DNA from: an uncultured Clostridia bacterium
Lineage (GTDB): Bacteria; Bacillota; Clostridia; TANB77; CAG-508
Direction of reading: 5' to 3'
Assembly: GCA_947573445.1 (NCBI GenBank)
Contig: CANPFR010000003.1
Location: forward strand, 88,582-152,581
DNA: 64,000 nt
Part shown: positions 9,051 to 18,372 of the stretch, one piece after another
How positions within the stretch are numbered: position 1 is the first letter of the stretch
How the letters are laid out: every line of letters begins with the position of its first letter
Position numbers and translations under genes: made by a program
The notes under the pieces: generated by a model
Databases searched by the model: none
What the model saw: only the letters and a program-made list of their open reading frames with translations
What the model was told of the DNA's origin: nothing

Positions 9051-9551
9051 CTAAACTTCAAATACATATGCCACTTCATCATACATTCTATTTCCAATTT
9101 CAATTTTCTTTTCTGCAAACAGCGTTCCACCCATCTCTTCATAAAAAATTCTTGCAGAATCATTTTCCTTCAAACACCACAAAATAATCTTCGATTTTCC
9201 GATCTGTTTTAAATCATTAAGTGCATATTCTATCATCAACCTTCCAACACCTTTTCGCTTCCACTCTGGTTTCACATAAAGTGCACATATTTCAGCTTCG
9301 ATTTCTTTCTGTTCCTTAGAAAATTCATTTTCTTCCACATATCTACAAAATCCCAAAACTTCATCCTCTTCCTCTGCCACAATAAAACCACTTATAGCAT
9401 AATCTTTTTTAATCTTCGCAATCTTCTCTTCTCGATTCAACAAATCTAAAAATTTATCATCAATAATTCCTCGATAGGCACTTTGCCAACCTCTTATTTT
9501 AATATCAACAATTTGCTCAATATCTTTTTCTTCTACTTTTCTAATTTGCAT
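9051..9551 (-). CDS. GNAT N-acetyltransferase
   Basis: 166 residues, the third GNAT enzyme of this end of the window. It opens with MQIRKVEEKDIEQIVDIKIR, and the acetyl-CoA loop is LYVKPEWKRKGVGRLMIEYA (about 95-115), followed by NDSARIFYEEMGG. Start 9551 lies behind GGGAGG. It is tightly packed between the S66 peptidase and Nudix genes. The acceptor is unknown. Confidence 0.85.
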   Translation of the reverse strand: MQIRKVEEKDIEQIVDIKIRGWQSAYRGIIDDKFLDLLNREEKIAKIKKDYAISGFIVAEEEDEVLGFCRYVEENEFSKEQKEIEAEICALYVKPEWKRKGVGRLMIEYALNDLKQIGKSKIILWCLKENDSARIFYEEMGGTLFAEKKIEIGNRMYDEVAYVFEV

Positions 9552-9560
9552 TTTTCCTCC

Positions 9561-10592
9561 CTATTTCACAATTGTTTCTAACAATGTTATCTTCTTCTCT
9601 TCCACATCCAGTTCACACTCAATTCCATATGGAATAATTCCAATCGGGCAACTATGCCCAAAATTCACATTATACAAAACTGGCATATCTTCTCTTCCAA
9701 ATTCCTTTAAAACAACACGATACACGTCTTTATATTCTTCATAAAATGCCTCTTCTCTTGGTTTCCCAATAATGATTCCTTTAGCAACTTTCAAAATCCC
9801 TTGTGCTCCTAAATTTCTCAAATAAAACGTCACCAAATCTGGAGTCGGCTTATCTTCGCTTGTTTCTAGAAAAATAATTTTATCTTTCCATTCTTCTAGC
9901 TTCGGCCACACTTCTGTACCATTATAAATCGGAAAAGCATCTAAACAGCCTCCTAGCAATTTCCCCGTCACTTTTCCATTTCCTTGAATTACTTCATAAC
10001 CTTTTTCATCTTTTAATCTTGTTTTTTGTTTATCGCTATTTTCTTCACGCCATTCAATCCTCTCTTTTGTCCAATAATCACACTTTTTGATTTCATAATT
10101 TTCCTCTGCCTCAAACCACAATTTTCGAATGGCATTTTCTGTATAATCATACATATCCACGTATTCCGCAAAATCGCACATCAAACATGGACCATAATAA
10201 GAAATGAGTCCTGCTTTATACATCATAAAATGATTAGCTGTTGTATCTGAAAATCCTGTAAATATTTTGGGATTTTTTCGAATGATTTCATAATCAATAT
10301 AAGGTAACAAACGAATAGTATCATCTCCACCAATGGAACAAATGATAGCTTTTATGCTTGTATCTTTAAATGCATTCATCAAATCTTCTGCCCTTTTTTC
10401 AGGATATTCATATAAATATTGCTCACCTTTCAAGGCATTTGGCATGGCGACCACTTCCAAACCAAATTTTTCTTCTAATCTTTCTTTGCCCAATTCATAC
10501 TTGTGAATGAATCGTTCATCACCCAATCTTCCACTTGACAAGCTCACAATTGCAACCTTGTCGCCTTTTCTTAATCTTTCTGGTTTTATCAT
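9561..10592 (-). CDS. S66 family peptidase (LD-carboxypeptidase / MccF-like)
   Basis: 343 residues, the usual length of S66 peptidases, which cut L,D-peptide bonds of murein tetrapeptides or inactivate microcin C-type antibiotics. The nucleophile elbow is GFSDTTA (about residues 116-122). The Glu and His of the triad are likely in FLETSEDKPTPD and NFGHSCPIG. The N-terminus KGDKVAIVSLSSG is typical. Its start overlaps the stop of the preceding CGG-shifted gene (ATGA, 10589-10592), so expression of this enzyme may be coupled to that gene's translation. Murein recycling versus antibiotic resistance cannot be settled. Confidence 0.85.
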   Translation of the reverse strand: MIKPERLRKGDKVAIVSLSSGRLGDERFIHKYELGKERLEEKFGLEVVAMPNALKGEQYLYEYPEKRAEDLMNAFKDTSIKAIICSIGGDDTIRLLPYIDYEIIRKNPKIFTGFSDTTANHFMMYKAGLISYYGPCLMCDFAEYVDMYDYTENAIRKLWFEAEENYEIKKCDYWTKERIEWREENSDKQKTRLKDEKGYEVIQGNGKVTGKLLGGCLDAFPIYNGTEVWPKLEEWKDKIIFLETSEDKPTPDLVTFYLRNLGAQGILKVAKGIIIGKPREEAFYEEYKDVYRVVLKEFGREDMPVLYNVNFGHSCPIGIIPYGIECELDVEEKKITLLETIVK

Positions 10593-10994
10593 CCTAATTG
10601 CTCCTTTAACTTCACTAAATTTTTCGACATTCCAATCACTTTCATCGGAATTTCTACCAGCTTATCATCTACTGCAACATAATTTTCAATTTCAACTTTG
10701 CTCAAATCCATCGCCTTTTCCAACTCCTTTACAACATAATGAAGTTGCACACAATGTGGCGATTTGTCAACTGTCGCAAATATCATTTTTCTTACATTGA
10801 CTCTTGCCAGCATTCCCATTATCTTTGTAATCACCATATTCAAATGCTCTTTTTCCAAACAAACTTCATATAAATTCGGCGACATTTTCTTTAACTCTTC
10901 AAACGCTTTGGGCCCGCATATTCGGCAAACAACTTCCTACAATTATGATATTTTCTTCAATATCATAACAATTTGTTTTCAACAAATCCTTCAT
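10589..10994 (-). CDS. Uncharacterised cysteine-containing protein, +1 frameshift at CGG
   Basis: The gene starts at 10994 behind GGGGAG and reads MKDLLKTNCYDIEENIIIVG then SCLPNM, where codon CGG (10914-10916) follows. The in-frame reading stops soon after. Dropping the C gives Gly and the other frame GPKAFEELKKMSPNLYEV continues for about 100 residues to the stop that overlaps the S66 gene. Length is 3n+1. Several Cys and a C-terminal lysine-rich helix are seen; I do not recognise the family. The long conserved-looking second half and the ATGA overlap argue that the frame is restored in the cell. Confidence 0.6.
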
Positions 10995-11040
10995 TTCTAT
11001 ACTCCCCTTTATATTCCCAATTTCATTGGCATAAATCGAA

Positions 11041-11628
11041 TTACATTGTTTTTCCGTATTCTCTTACAATATAACGATATACTTCTCCCCAATTGCTCAC
11101 TTCTTTTAAATATTCATTTTCTTCCAAATCCCAGCCTCGGATTCCTCGAAAATACAATGTTTTAATGTGGTTTTCGGCCATTGTCTGACACGTTGTAGGC
11201 TTATCATCAATCATTACATCAATCTCTTCTGCTTGGCAAACTTCTAACTTTTCCTGTTTTTTCCAATAATACTTATCTGGATAAATTCCTTCTTTTTCTA
11301 TCTTTTCTATAATGTTCTCAATAAAACTTCCTTCCTCTTTTCCTCTGGCTGATATGACAATTAATTCATGTCCCATTTTCTTCAATTTTTGTAATACACA
11401 TTTAGCACCAGGCACAATAGGTGCCTCAATCGAAAGATTCGAAAATTCTTCTTTCATAAACCTCTTTTTCTCTTCTTCAGTCCAATCATATCTATTTTGC
11501 ATAATAAATTCATTGGGACGAATTTTTCCGTTGCCTCTGCATTTTTCCATATCAAAAAGTTCCGCTGCTGTTAGTAAACCTTTTTCGTAATCTAAAATTA
11601 CTCCATCCACATCAATTCCAATTTTCAT
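11041..11628 (-). CDS. HAD-superfamily phosphatase (5'-nucleotidase C-like)
   Basis: 195 residues. Motif 1 is IGIDVDGVILDYE (nucleophile Asp and acid/base Asp, residues 5 and 7). Motif 2 is VISARG, and motif 3/4 are KLEVCQAEEIDVMIDDKPT. The length and the DxDGVL-DY start fit the 5'(3')-deoxyribonucleotidase (NT5C) branch. A GGAG site lies 8 bases before the ATG, and the start overlaps the preceding HAD gene by 17 bases. The substrate is not defined by sequence alone. Confidence 0.8.
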   Translation of the reverse strand: MKIGIDVDGVILDYEKGLLTAAELFDMEKCRGNGKIRPNEFIMQNRYDWTEEEKKRFMKEEFSNLSIEAPIVPGAKCVLQKLKKMGHELIVISARGKEEGSFIENIIEKIEKEGIYPDKYYWKKQEKLEVCQAEEIDVMIDDKPTTCQTMAENHIKTLYFRGIRGWDLEENEYLKEVSNWGEVYRYIVREYGKTM

Positions 11629-12235
11629 CTAAAAAAACTCCTCTCTTATTCAACTCTTTTCTAAGCTCTTTTGCATTTGTAAAAATAATTCCATCTATTC
11701 CGCTTTTTCTAGCCATTTCAACATTTTCCAGAGAATCATCAATAAAAATCGTTTCCTCTGGAACAATTCCTAAATCCTTCAAAATATATTCAAAACACCC
11801 TTCATCGGTTTTAAGTAAGCCATAGTGATACGAAAAATATTGATATTCAAAGATAGCTAACTTTGCATTATTTTCTAAAATATATTCCACCCATTCCTTT
11901 ATATGGTCAGATAGCAAAATAAGGTTATATTGACATTTCAATTTTTTAACAATTTCCATCGTCCCTTTTACTGCAATATTGAGTCCCTGCCTAATCAACC
12001 TCTTCAGTTCTTTTTTATCAATATTCCAATTCATGCCTTCTAATAATTTTTCTATATATTCATCTTCTGAAAATTTCCCACGCATGGCGTCCAAGAATAC
12101 ATCCAAAGTTTCCAATTTTCGCTCCAAAAATACATCACCTGCTATTTTCGCATTTTTTTCTATGATTCCTATTACCTCTAAATGGTAACCTGAAATAATT
12201 ACTTCTGACAAATCAAATATAATATTTTTTATCAT
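11612..12235 (-). CDS. HAD-IA hydrolase (YihX-like)
   Basis: 207 residues. The N-terminus IIFDLSEVIISGYH carries the nucleophile Asp but Ser two residues later, as in the YihX/epoxide-hydrolase-like HAD-IA group, where this position varies. LILLSDH is motif 2 and EETIFIDDSLENVEMARKSG the acidic motif. It probably hydrolyses a sugar or small phosphate. Its ATG overlaps the stop of the small upstream gene (ATGA at 12232-12235), so the two are coupled. Confidence 0.8.
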   Translation of the reverse strand: MIKNIIFDLSEVIISGYHLEVIGIIEKNAKIAGDVFLERKLETLDVFLDAMRGKFSEDEYIEKLLEGMNWNIDKKELKRLIRQGLNIAVKGTMEIVKKLKCQYNLILLSDHIKEWVEYILENNAKLAIFEYQYFSYHYGLLKTDEGCFEYILKDLGIVPEETIFIDDSLENVEMARKSGIDGIIFTNAKELRKELNKRGVFLDENWN

Positions 12236-12478
12236 GTTATTCTCCCATTCATATTTTTCAATTCTTCTATATATTCCACAATTGTATTATCATTGATATC
12301 TTCTGGGCAGACATCACAAAACTGCATAATTTGTTTTTCAATTTCCAAAAAACATTCAATTAATTGATTGCTTTTTCCATTTGTCAAGTATCAAATTACT
12401 ACATGTAGCAACTCCTAGCATATGCAATTGTAAGATTTTTGGCAAATAATACTTTTGATATATTTCCAAAATCTCCAT
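12232..12478 (-). pseudogene. Small uncharacterised gene with a +1 break (not at CGG)
   Basis: From an ATG at 12478 behind AAAAGGA the frame reads about 27 residues (YQKYYLPKILQLHMLGVATC ...) and then runs to an early stop. The +1 frame continues TNGKSNQLIECFLEIEKQIM ... to a TGA that overlaps the HAD start. Total length is 3n+1. The switch lies somewhere in 12380-12400 (near ATACTTGAC on the coding strand), and there is no CGG codon. No family is recognised. Either a real one-base insertion or a sequencing error could explain it. Confidence 0.45.
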
Positions 12479-12554
12479 TTTTCATCCTTTTATTTAAGTT
12501 TACTATACCATATTTAAAAGCCTTTTGGAAGTACTTTTTAAAGTCTTATTACCC

Positions 12555-12584
12555 TAAAAAAAGTTGCCTTAAATTCAAGGCAAC
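12555..12584 (-). terminator. Rho-independent terminator of the second sigma gene
   Basis: Stem 12563-12570 / 12577-12584 (GTTGCCTT with AAGGCAAC), loop of six, followed on the minus strand by a run of seven T (12555-12562). It lies 20 bases after the sigma stop. Confidence 0.85.
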
Positions 12585-12603
12585 CTCCTGTTCATTTTTT
12601 ATT

Positions 12604-13569
12604 TTACAACAATCCATCTAATTGTCGTATCCTACTAGGGTTTCGTAGCTTTCTTAATGCTTTAGCTTCAATCTGCCTGATTCGCTCTCTGGTTACATGG
12701 AATTTGTTTCCAATTTCTTCTAATGTTTGTTCTCTTCCATCTTCCCAACCGAATCGTAATTTCAGAACTTGTTGTTCTCTCTCTGTTAAATCAGCTAAAA
12801 CTTCTTCAATCTTTTGCCTTCGCAAAGATTGATTAATGACATCTTCTGGAGCAATAATGTTTTCATCCTCTATAAATTCTCCTAAACAATTATCTTTATG
12901 CTCACCAACTTGCATCTCAAGAGAAAGCGGAGTTTGAGCTAACTTTTTAAGTTCTCTTACCTCATCAACGCTAATTTTCATTTTCTTTGCAATTTCTTCT
13001 GATTCTGGAGCTCTCCCTAATTCCTGTGCTAGCTGTGAACAAATTCTCATAAATTTCCTTATCTGTTCTACTTTATGCACTGGAATACGGATCGTCCTTC
13101 CTTGCTCCGCAATTGCTCTGGTTATCGCTTGTTTAATCCACCACACAGCATATGTGCTAAACTTATGCCCCTTTCTATACTCAAACCTTTCGACAGCTTT
13201 CATTAGGCCTAAGTTTCCTTCTTGAATCAAATCCAAAAAACTCATATCACTCCCCATATACCGTTTAGCAACACTCACAGGTAAGCGCAAATTGGATTCA
13301 ATAAACTTTTTCTTGGCTTCTTCATCATTTTCCTCAATCCGTTTTGCTAACTCAATTTCCTGAGCTTTAGAAAGCAATGGAAATTTGCCAATTTCTACTA
13401 GATATTGCTTTACAATATCCACATATGGCATATTTCCTAGTATATCTTGCAATTCCTCTTGTATCGCCTCCATATCTTCTAATTCTTGGCTTTCTTCTTC
13501 CAATTCATTTAATTGCTCTTCTGTTGGTTCTAATAGCTCTTTATTCCGCTTATTTTCTAATTTTGCCAT
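12604..13569 (-). CDS. RpoD-type sigma factor paralogue (sigma-70 regions 1.2-4)
   Basis: 321 residues, a second sigma-70 factor beside rpoD. Region 1.2 ([20 protein letters not shown]), region 2 ([20 protein letters not shown] and [18 protein letters not shown]), region 3 and region 4.2 ([19 protein letters not shown]) are complete; region 1.1 is absent and the N-terminus is short and acidic. It directs RNA polymerase to promoters, perhaps a stress or stationary set. It has its own promoter (13617-13645), an AAGGAAGG ribosome site and a terminator. Oddly it uses three in-frame CGG codons (13261, 13339 and 13546, each after a Lys codon) that must be read as Arg, unlike rpoD next door. Confidence 0.9.
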   Translation of the reverse strand: MAKLENKRNKELLEPTEEQLNELEEESQELEDMEAIQEELQDILGNMPYVDIVKQYLVEIGKFPLLSKAQEIELAKRIEENDEEAKKKFIESNLRLPVSVAKRYMGSDMSFLDLIQEGNLGLMKAVERFEYRKGHKFSTYAVWWIKQAITRAIAEQGRTIRIPVHKVEQIRKFMRICSQLAQELGRAPESEEIAKKMKISVDEVRELKKLAQTPLSLEMQVGEHKDNCLGEFIEDENIIAPEDVINQSLRRQKIEEVLADLTEREQQVLKLRFGWEDGREQTLEEIGNKFHVTRERIRQIEAKALRKLRNPSRIRQLDGLL

Positions 13570-13616
13570 TTTACCTTCCTTTCTGCTAAATTACTGAATA
13601 TACAGTTTCTGATATA

Positions 13617-13645
13617 TTTATATCATATTTTACATAATTTGTCAA
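13617..13645 (-). promoter_or_regulatory. Sigma-70 type promoter of the second sigma gene
   Basis: On the minus strand TTGACA (13640-13645), exactly 17 bases, then TATAAA (13617-13622), about 45 bases before the ATG at 13569. Confidence 0.75.
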
Positions 13646-13821
13646 CTATTCGTTCAGCTCCATTTTCGGCATTCTAGATATGTTTCTAATCATTTTCATA
13701 AAAATAGAGATAAATAACTAAAATTTCTATAAAATTGAAATAAAGTAACATTGTGTTCTTTTTAGATATATAAAAAGACATAGTATGATAAAAATTACAT
13801 TTTTAAACCATTAATATACTC
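13646..13821. other. Intergenic stretch between the two sigma genes
   Basis: About 175 bases upstream of the second sigma promoter. I see AT-rich sequence without an open frame or clear repeat; its right end leads into the rpoD terminator. Confidence 0.5.
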
Positions 13822-13849
13822 AAAAAAGCTCGTTAAAACGAGCCTTTTT
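13822..13849 (-). terminator. Terminator of the dnaG-rpoD operon
   Basis: Stem GCTCG / CGAGC extended through TTAA (13828-13843), with six A on the left giving a T-run on the minus strand. It lies directly after the restored stop codon of rpoD (13855), which supports that stop, not the premature one at 13997, as the true end. Confidence 0.8.
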
Positions 13850-13854
13850 GAATT

Positions 13855-15265
13855 TTAATTCATATAATCTTTCAATCGTTTACTTCTACTTGGATGTCGC
13901 AATTTTCGCAAAGCTTTTGCTTCAATTTGTCTAATTCTTTCACGAGTTACTTCAAATTGTCTTCCTACTTCCTCTAATGTCCTTGCTTTTCCATCTTCAA
14001 GTCCGAAATCTCAACTTTAGAACTTTGGCTTCTCTTGGTGTCAAAGTACTCATTACTTCCTCTAATTGCTCCTTCAATAAAGTATAGGCTGCAGCATCAT
14101 GTGGAGCTGGAGAATCGTCATCTTCAATAAAATCACCTAAATGACTATCATCTTCTTCACCAATTGGAGTTTCAAGAGACACTGGATCTTGTGCTATTTT
14201 TTGTATTTCCATTACTTTTTCAACAGAAATATCCATTTCTTTTGCAATTTCTTCTGGCGTTGGTTCTCTTCCTAACAATTGAAGCAAATGCCTTGAAGTC
14301 CTGATTAATTTATTAATTGTTTCAACCATATGCACGGGAATTCGAATGGTTCTTGCTTGATCTGCAATCGCTCTTGTAATGGCTTGTCTAATCCACCAGG
14401 TAGCATATGTGCTAAATTTGTATCCTTTTGTATAATCAAACTTTTCAACTGCCTTAATCAGCCCCATATTTCCTTCCTGGATTAAATCCAAAAATAACAT
14501 GCCTCTTCCCACATATTTTTTCGCAATACTAACCACAAGTCTCAAATTAGATTCTGCAAGCTTTTGTCTAGCTACTTCATCATCATCTAGCACTTTTTTG
14601 GCAACTTCAAGTTCTTCTTCAAAAGACAATAAGTGAATTTTTCCAATTTCTCTTAAATACATCCTAACTGGATCATCAACATTAACACCTTCAATATTAT
14701 TAAAATCAACTTCTTCTAATTTGACTTCTTCTACATCTTTTAAGTCCTCTTCATCAGGTTCTAATAAATCGTCATCTTTGGAGATATTAACACCAAGTTC
14801 CTCAAAAGCATCAAATACTTTATCAAGCTCTTCTGGATTAACTTCACCAAGTTGGGTAGCAAGTTCACCATAAGTTATGTTTCCTTTTTCCTTTGCTTTG
14901 TTTACAATGTTTAATATCTTTTCTTTATCTTTACCACTTATTTCTTCTTTTGTTTTTGGATTTTCTGGTCCCTCTTTTAAGTCTGAATTCTGAGTATTTT
15001 CTGGTTCTTTTGGGGTGTTTTCTGATTTTGGTAATCCTTCTATTTTTGACTCTTTTTTATTTTGTTTTTTTTCTTTCTTAGTTATTTCGTTTACTGTTTT
15101 AGTATCTTTTTTCTTTTCTGTTACTTTCTTAGTTTCCACTTCTTTTTTCTTAGTATCTTTCTTCTTTGGAGTTTTTTCTTTTTTATCTGCTTTAGATGTT
15201 TCTTTTTGGTTCGTACTTTTCTTTTTTTCTTCTTTTTTTATCTCATCTTTGTCAGATTTTTTCAT
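13855..15265 (-). CDS. rpoD: Primary sigma factor RpoD, +1 frameshift at CGG in region 4
   Basis: Starts at 15265 behind GGGGGAG, 12 bases after dnaG. A Lys/Glu-rich tail of about 105 residues precedes region 1.1. Regions 1.2 ([20 protein letters not shown]), 2 ([20 protein letters not shown]), 3 and 4.1 ([15 protein letters not shown]) are read in the first frame. Then CGG (14003-14005) is followed by ACT TGA. Dropping the C gives [19 protein letters not shown] then [20 protein letters not shown], the textbook region 4.2 that binds the -35 box, ending at 13855. Length 1411 = 3n+1, 469 residues. Without the shift the factor cannot recognise -35 elements, so the shift must be made or the base is an error. 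Confidence 0.92.
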
Positions 15266-15277
15266 TATTCTCCCCCT

Positions 15278-17063
15278 TTATTTTATTTTAGCCATTTTTA
15301 CTATAATGTCATTTAATTCCATTTCCAACTCTGTTATTTGCCCCTCTGTTAGATTCGGATCTTCTAATTCTTTTACAATTTGCAATTTTCTACTTTGCAA
15401 CCTTTCTTTATTATAAATTAAAACTACATCCTCTATACACTTTTGGACAGATGTTATTTCATAATCTGTTACCATAATTTCGCTAATATGTTCTTGAATT
15501 TGCTCATCTTCCATATTGGCAATTAATTGTGTTATTTTTTCACTATCCATTTCATCTAATGACATTATTTTTTCAAATATAATTCGATTCTGCTCAATTT
15601 TTAAATCTGTTATATCAATATTAGCTTTTATGCTTTCCTTTGTTTCTTGTGGATGATTAATGAGCAAATAAAGTACCATATTTTCCCTTTTTTTGACAAT
15701 ATCATCAATTTCAAGTGACTCTTGATTTTCCATTTTTGTCATAGGACGTACTAATATTTTTTCTGGCTTTTCCTTATATAAAGCTTTGTTCACTTCCGCA
15801 TAAATTGCTTGTTTTGATATGTCATATTGTTCTGCTATTTTATCAATGTAAATTTCTCTTTCAATTTTATTATCTACACTTGACAACACATCTGTTATTT
15901 TTTTCAAAAAAGCAATTTTGTCTTTTGCATTTTCTAAATTATATCCTTCTTTTAGTACCTTAATTTTGAATTCTACAAGAGATATTGCATTATCTACTAA
16001 TAATTTAAATCTTCCACTTCCATATTTGATGATATATTCATCTGGATCTTTGGCGCCTTCCATTTGCAATACTCTAGCATCGCAATTCTGTTTCTCTAAT
16101 ACTTCAATTCCTCTTTTGATCGCATTTTGCCCTGCCCCGTCTGAATCATAAGAAAAAATAACTTGTTCACTATATTTTCTAAGCAATCTCCCTTGTTCTT
16201 CTGTTAGTGCTGTACCGGAGGGAAGCAACAACGTTGTCAATTCCTCTTTGATAAAGAGAAACCGCATCCATATAGCCTTCTACTAAAATAATTTTCTTTT
16301 CTTCAGACTGTTTAGCGAGATTCAAAGCAAATAAATGCTTTTTTTTGGAATAGACTAAATTCTCATTCGAATTTATGTACTTTGCTGTTTTGTCATTATC
16401 ATCTAATCTTCTACCACCAAAAGCTACTGGCCTTCCTGTAACAGAAATGATAGGAAACATAAGCCTTTTTCTAAATCTATCTATAAATTCGCCTCTATCA
16501 TTCTTATTTACCAATCCTGTTGCTAAAATTTCATGTTCTTGAAATCCTTTCTCTTTTAAAAACGCATATAATTCATTATATTCCCCAGAATATCCAATTT
16601 TAAACGCTTTTAAGGTATGATTATCCAATTTTCTTAATTTTACGTAATCCTGTGCAATTTTTGCCACTGGTGTATATAGCCTTTCGTGATAAAACATTGC
16701 TGTTTCAAGGTTTATTTTGTTCATTCTATCAATTATATATTGCCTTTTATTGAATTCTTCGTCATTCACTTCTGGTAACTTGACATGTCCTCTTTCTGCT
16801 AGAAATTCTAGTGCTTCACGAAAAGACAAACGTTCCATTTCCATAACAAAATTATAGACATCTCCACCTTTTCCGCATCCAAAACAATGATAATATTGCC
16901 TGTCAGGCGAAACAGAAAAAGAAGGAGATTTTTCTTTATGAAATGGGCATAATCCCATAAAATTTTTTCCACTTCTTTTCAATATAACATATTGTGATAT
17001 AACATCTACTATATCATTTGCGTTTCTTATCTCCTGTTTTAAATCATCATTATATTGTATCAT
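15278..17063 (-). CDS. dnaG: DNA primase DnaG, +1 frameshift at CGG in the TOPRIM domain
   Basis: Synthesises RNA primers at the replication fork. The first frame holds the CHC2-type zinc finger (CPFHKEKSPSFSVSPDRQYY then HCFGCGKGG) and the TOPRIM start (KIILVEGYMDAVSLYQRG), reaching NVVASL before CGG (16215-16217). Reading on gives a stop after about 10 residues. Dropping the C gives G-TALTEEQGRLLRKYSEQV and the acidic motif SYDSDGAGQ, then the helicase-binding C-terminus, to 15278. Length 1786 = 3n+1, 594 residues, normal for DnaG. All the catalytic DxD part lies after the shift. Confidence 0.92.
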
Positions 17064-17088
17064 GCTAAAAAAACCTTTCTTTAATATT

Positions 17089-17127
17089 ATTCGACGAATA
17101 TGTCCTAAATCCTTCTTAATTTGTCAA
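17089..17127 (-). promoter_or_regulatory. Possible dnaG-rpoD promoter with a palindromic operator
   Basis: On the minus strand TTGACA (17122-17127) lies about 60 bases before the dnaG ATG, with a weak -10 around CATATT. An 11-base palindrome ATTCG-A-CGAAT (17089-17099) overlaps or follows the -10 and could be an operator. The -10 spacing is poor, so this is tentative. Confidence 0.4.
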
Positions 17128-17206
17128 AAAGTATACATAATTTTAAAAAAATGTTGAAAAATGCAGTATTTTCATCAATCATTTTCACAATGCCTATTTT
17201 TTTCCA

Positions 17207-17233
17207 AAAAAAATACCCTAGATTCCTCTAGGG
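17207..17233 (-). terminator. Terminator of the CarD-like gene
   Basis: Stem CCCTAGA / TCTAGGG (17216-17222 with 17227-17233), loop of four, followed on the minus strand by TATTTTTTTT. It begins 11 bases after the stop at 17244. Confidence 0.85.
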
Positions 17234-17243
17234 CAAACTTCAT

Positions 17244-17810
17244 CTATGTCTGAATAAAAGTTTTTACGATTCCATCTGTTTCATCGTTATTACTTCCATT
17301 GCTATCTTCTCCACTATTGTTATGCATTTGATATGAAATGTTAATTTTGTCTTCAATTAATGATTCAATTTCATCTTTTTGTTTACTTTCCGCTAACATC
17401 AATTCACTAACTAATATTTGTCTTGCATTTAGTAACATTTTCTTTTCAGTTGTTGATAGTCCTTTATCTTTTTGTTTGAAACTTAAGTTTCTAACAATAT
17501 CCGCTACTTCAAATACATTACCTGATTTCATTTTTTCAACATTATCTCTATATCTTTTGTTCCACTTCATTGACATTTCTGTGCAATCCTGTTCTAGAAC
17601 ATGAATTACTTTTCCAGCTGTCTCTTTATCTATAATGTTTCTTACACCGATTTCTTCCGCTTTTGCAGTAGGCACCATTACTTTCACTTCGCCTGGCATT
17701 TTGATGATGTAATAAGCCTGTTTTTCATCTAACACAGCTCTTTCCTCTATTGTTTCAATAATTCCAGCACCATGCATTGGATATACAATTTTGTCCCCTA
17801 CTTTAAACAT
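17244..17810 (-). CDS. CarD/CdnL-type transcription regulator
   Basis: 188 residues. The N-terminal RNA-polymerase-interacting (CarD_TRCF) domain is residues 1-60 (FKVGDKIVYPMHGAGIIETI ... VMVPTAKAEEIGVRNI), followed by the helical CarD C-terminal domain (about 70-160, MSMKWNKRYRDNVEKMKSGN). Such proteins bind the beta subunit and stabilise open complexes at promoters such as those of rRNA. A Ser/Asn/Asp-rich tail ends the protein. It has its own strong promoter and terminator, so it is monocistronic. Confidence 0.9.
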   Translation of the reverse strand: MFKVGDKIVYPMHGAGIIETIEERAVLDEKQAYYIIKMPGEVKVMVPTAKAEEIGVRNIIDKETAGKVIHVLEQDCTEMSMKWNKRYRDNVEKMKSGNVFEVADIVRNLSFKQKDKGLSTTEKKMLLNARQILVSELMLAESKQKDEIESLIEDKINISYQMHNNSGEDSNGSNNDETDGIVKTFIQT

Positions 17811-17832
17811 TTTCCCTCGTCACTCCTTTCAA

Positions 17833-17885
17833 GTAATGTAAAATTACTACATATCTATTATAACACAATTTCTATCAAAAGTCAA
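17833..17885 (-). promoter_or_regulatory. Strong promoter and palindrome before the CarD-like gene
   Basis: On the minus strand TTGACT (17880-17885), 17 bases, TATAAT (17857-17862). Just after the start site lies GTAAT-TTTAC-ATTAC (17833-17847), an inverted repeat that could be an operator or an mRNA hairpin close to the ribosome site. Confidence 0.8.
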
Positions 17886-17913
17886 AACTTTTTTCCTAAA
17901 TTATCCAATTTTT

Positions 17914-18372
17914 TTATCGATTGGTTGAACCAAACCCTCCAACTCGTTCTCCTTCTGCTGAATCATCATCTGTTATAAAATATTTTTGGAAAATTCCTTG
18001 CCCAATAATATCACCTTTTTTGATTTCTACTGGCTCTGATTTTATATTGTAAAAAGCAAACATAACATGTCCATCATTATCTGCATTTCCATAATAATCC
18101 TTGTCAATTACCCCTACACTATTGGCTAAAATTAATCCTTTTTTGCCTGGATTAGAACTTCTGTTATACAACATAAAAACCTCATCATCTGCCATATAAA
18201 CTTTTAAACCTGTTTTTACTAAAGCAGGCTTTTGACCTGGTTCAAATACTGGAATTATGCAGTCTTCTGCTGCTTCGATATCATACCCTGCTGAGAATTT
18301 TGTTTTTCTTATTGGCATGTTGATTCCTTGATTTTCAAATCCTTTTGCTACTTCAAATCCTCTATTTTTCAT
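17914..18372 (-). CDS. dut: dUTP diphosphatase (trimeric dUTPase)
   Basis: 152 residues. It hydrolyses dUTP to dUMP and so keeps uracil out of DNA. All five motifs of the trimeric family are visible: SAGYDIEA (1), NRSSNPGKKGLIL (2), VGVIDKDYYGN (3), KKGDIIGQGIFQKY (4) and the C-terminal RVGGFGSTNR (5). Start 18372 lies behind GAGGAAATG. It lies alone between the CarD-like and rRNA methyltransferase genes, same strand. Confidence 0.9.
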   Translation of the reverse strand: MKNRGFEVAKGFENQGINMPIRKTKFSAGYDIEAAEDCIIPVFEPGQKPALVKTGLKVYMADDEVFMLYNRSSNPGKKGLILANSVGVIDKDYYGNADNDGHVMFAFYNIKSEPVEIKKGDIIGQGIFQKYFITDDDSAEGERVGGFGSTNR

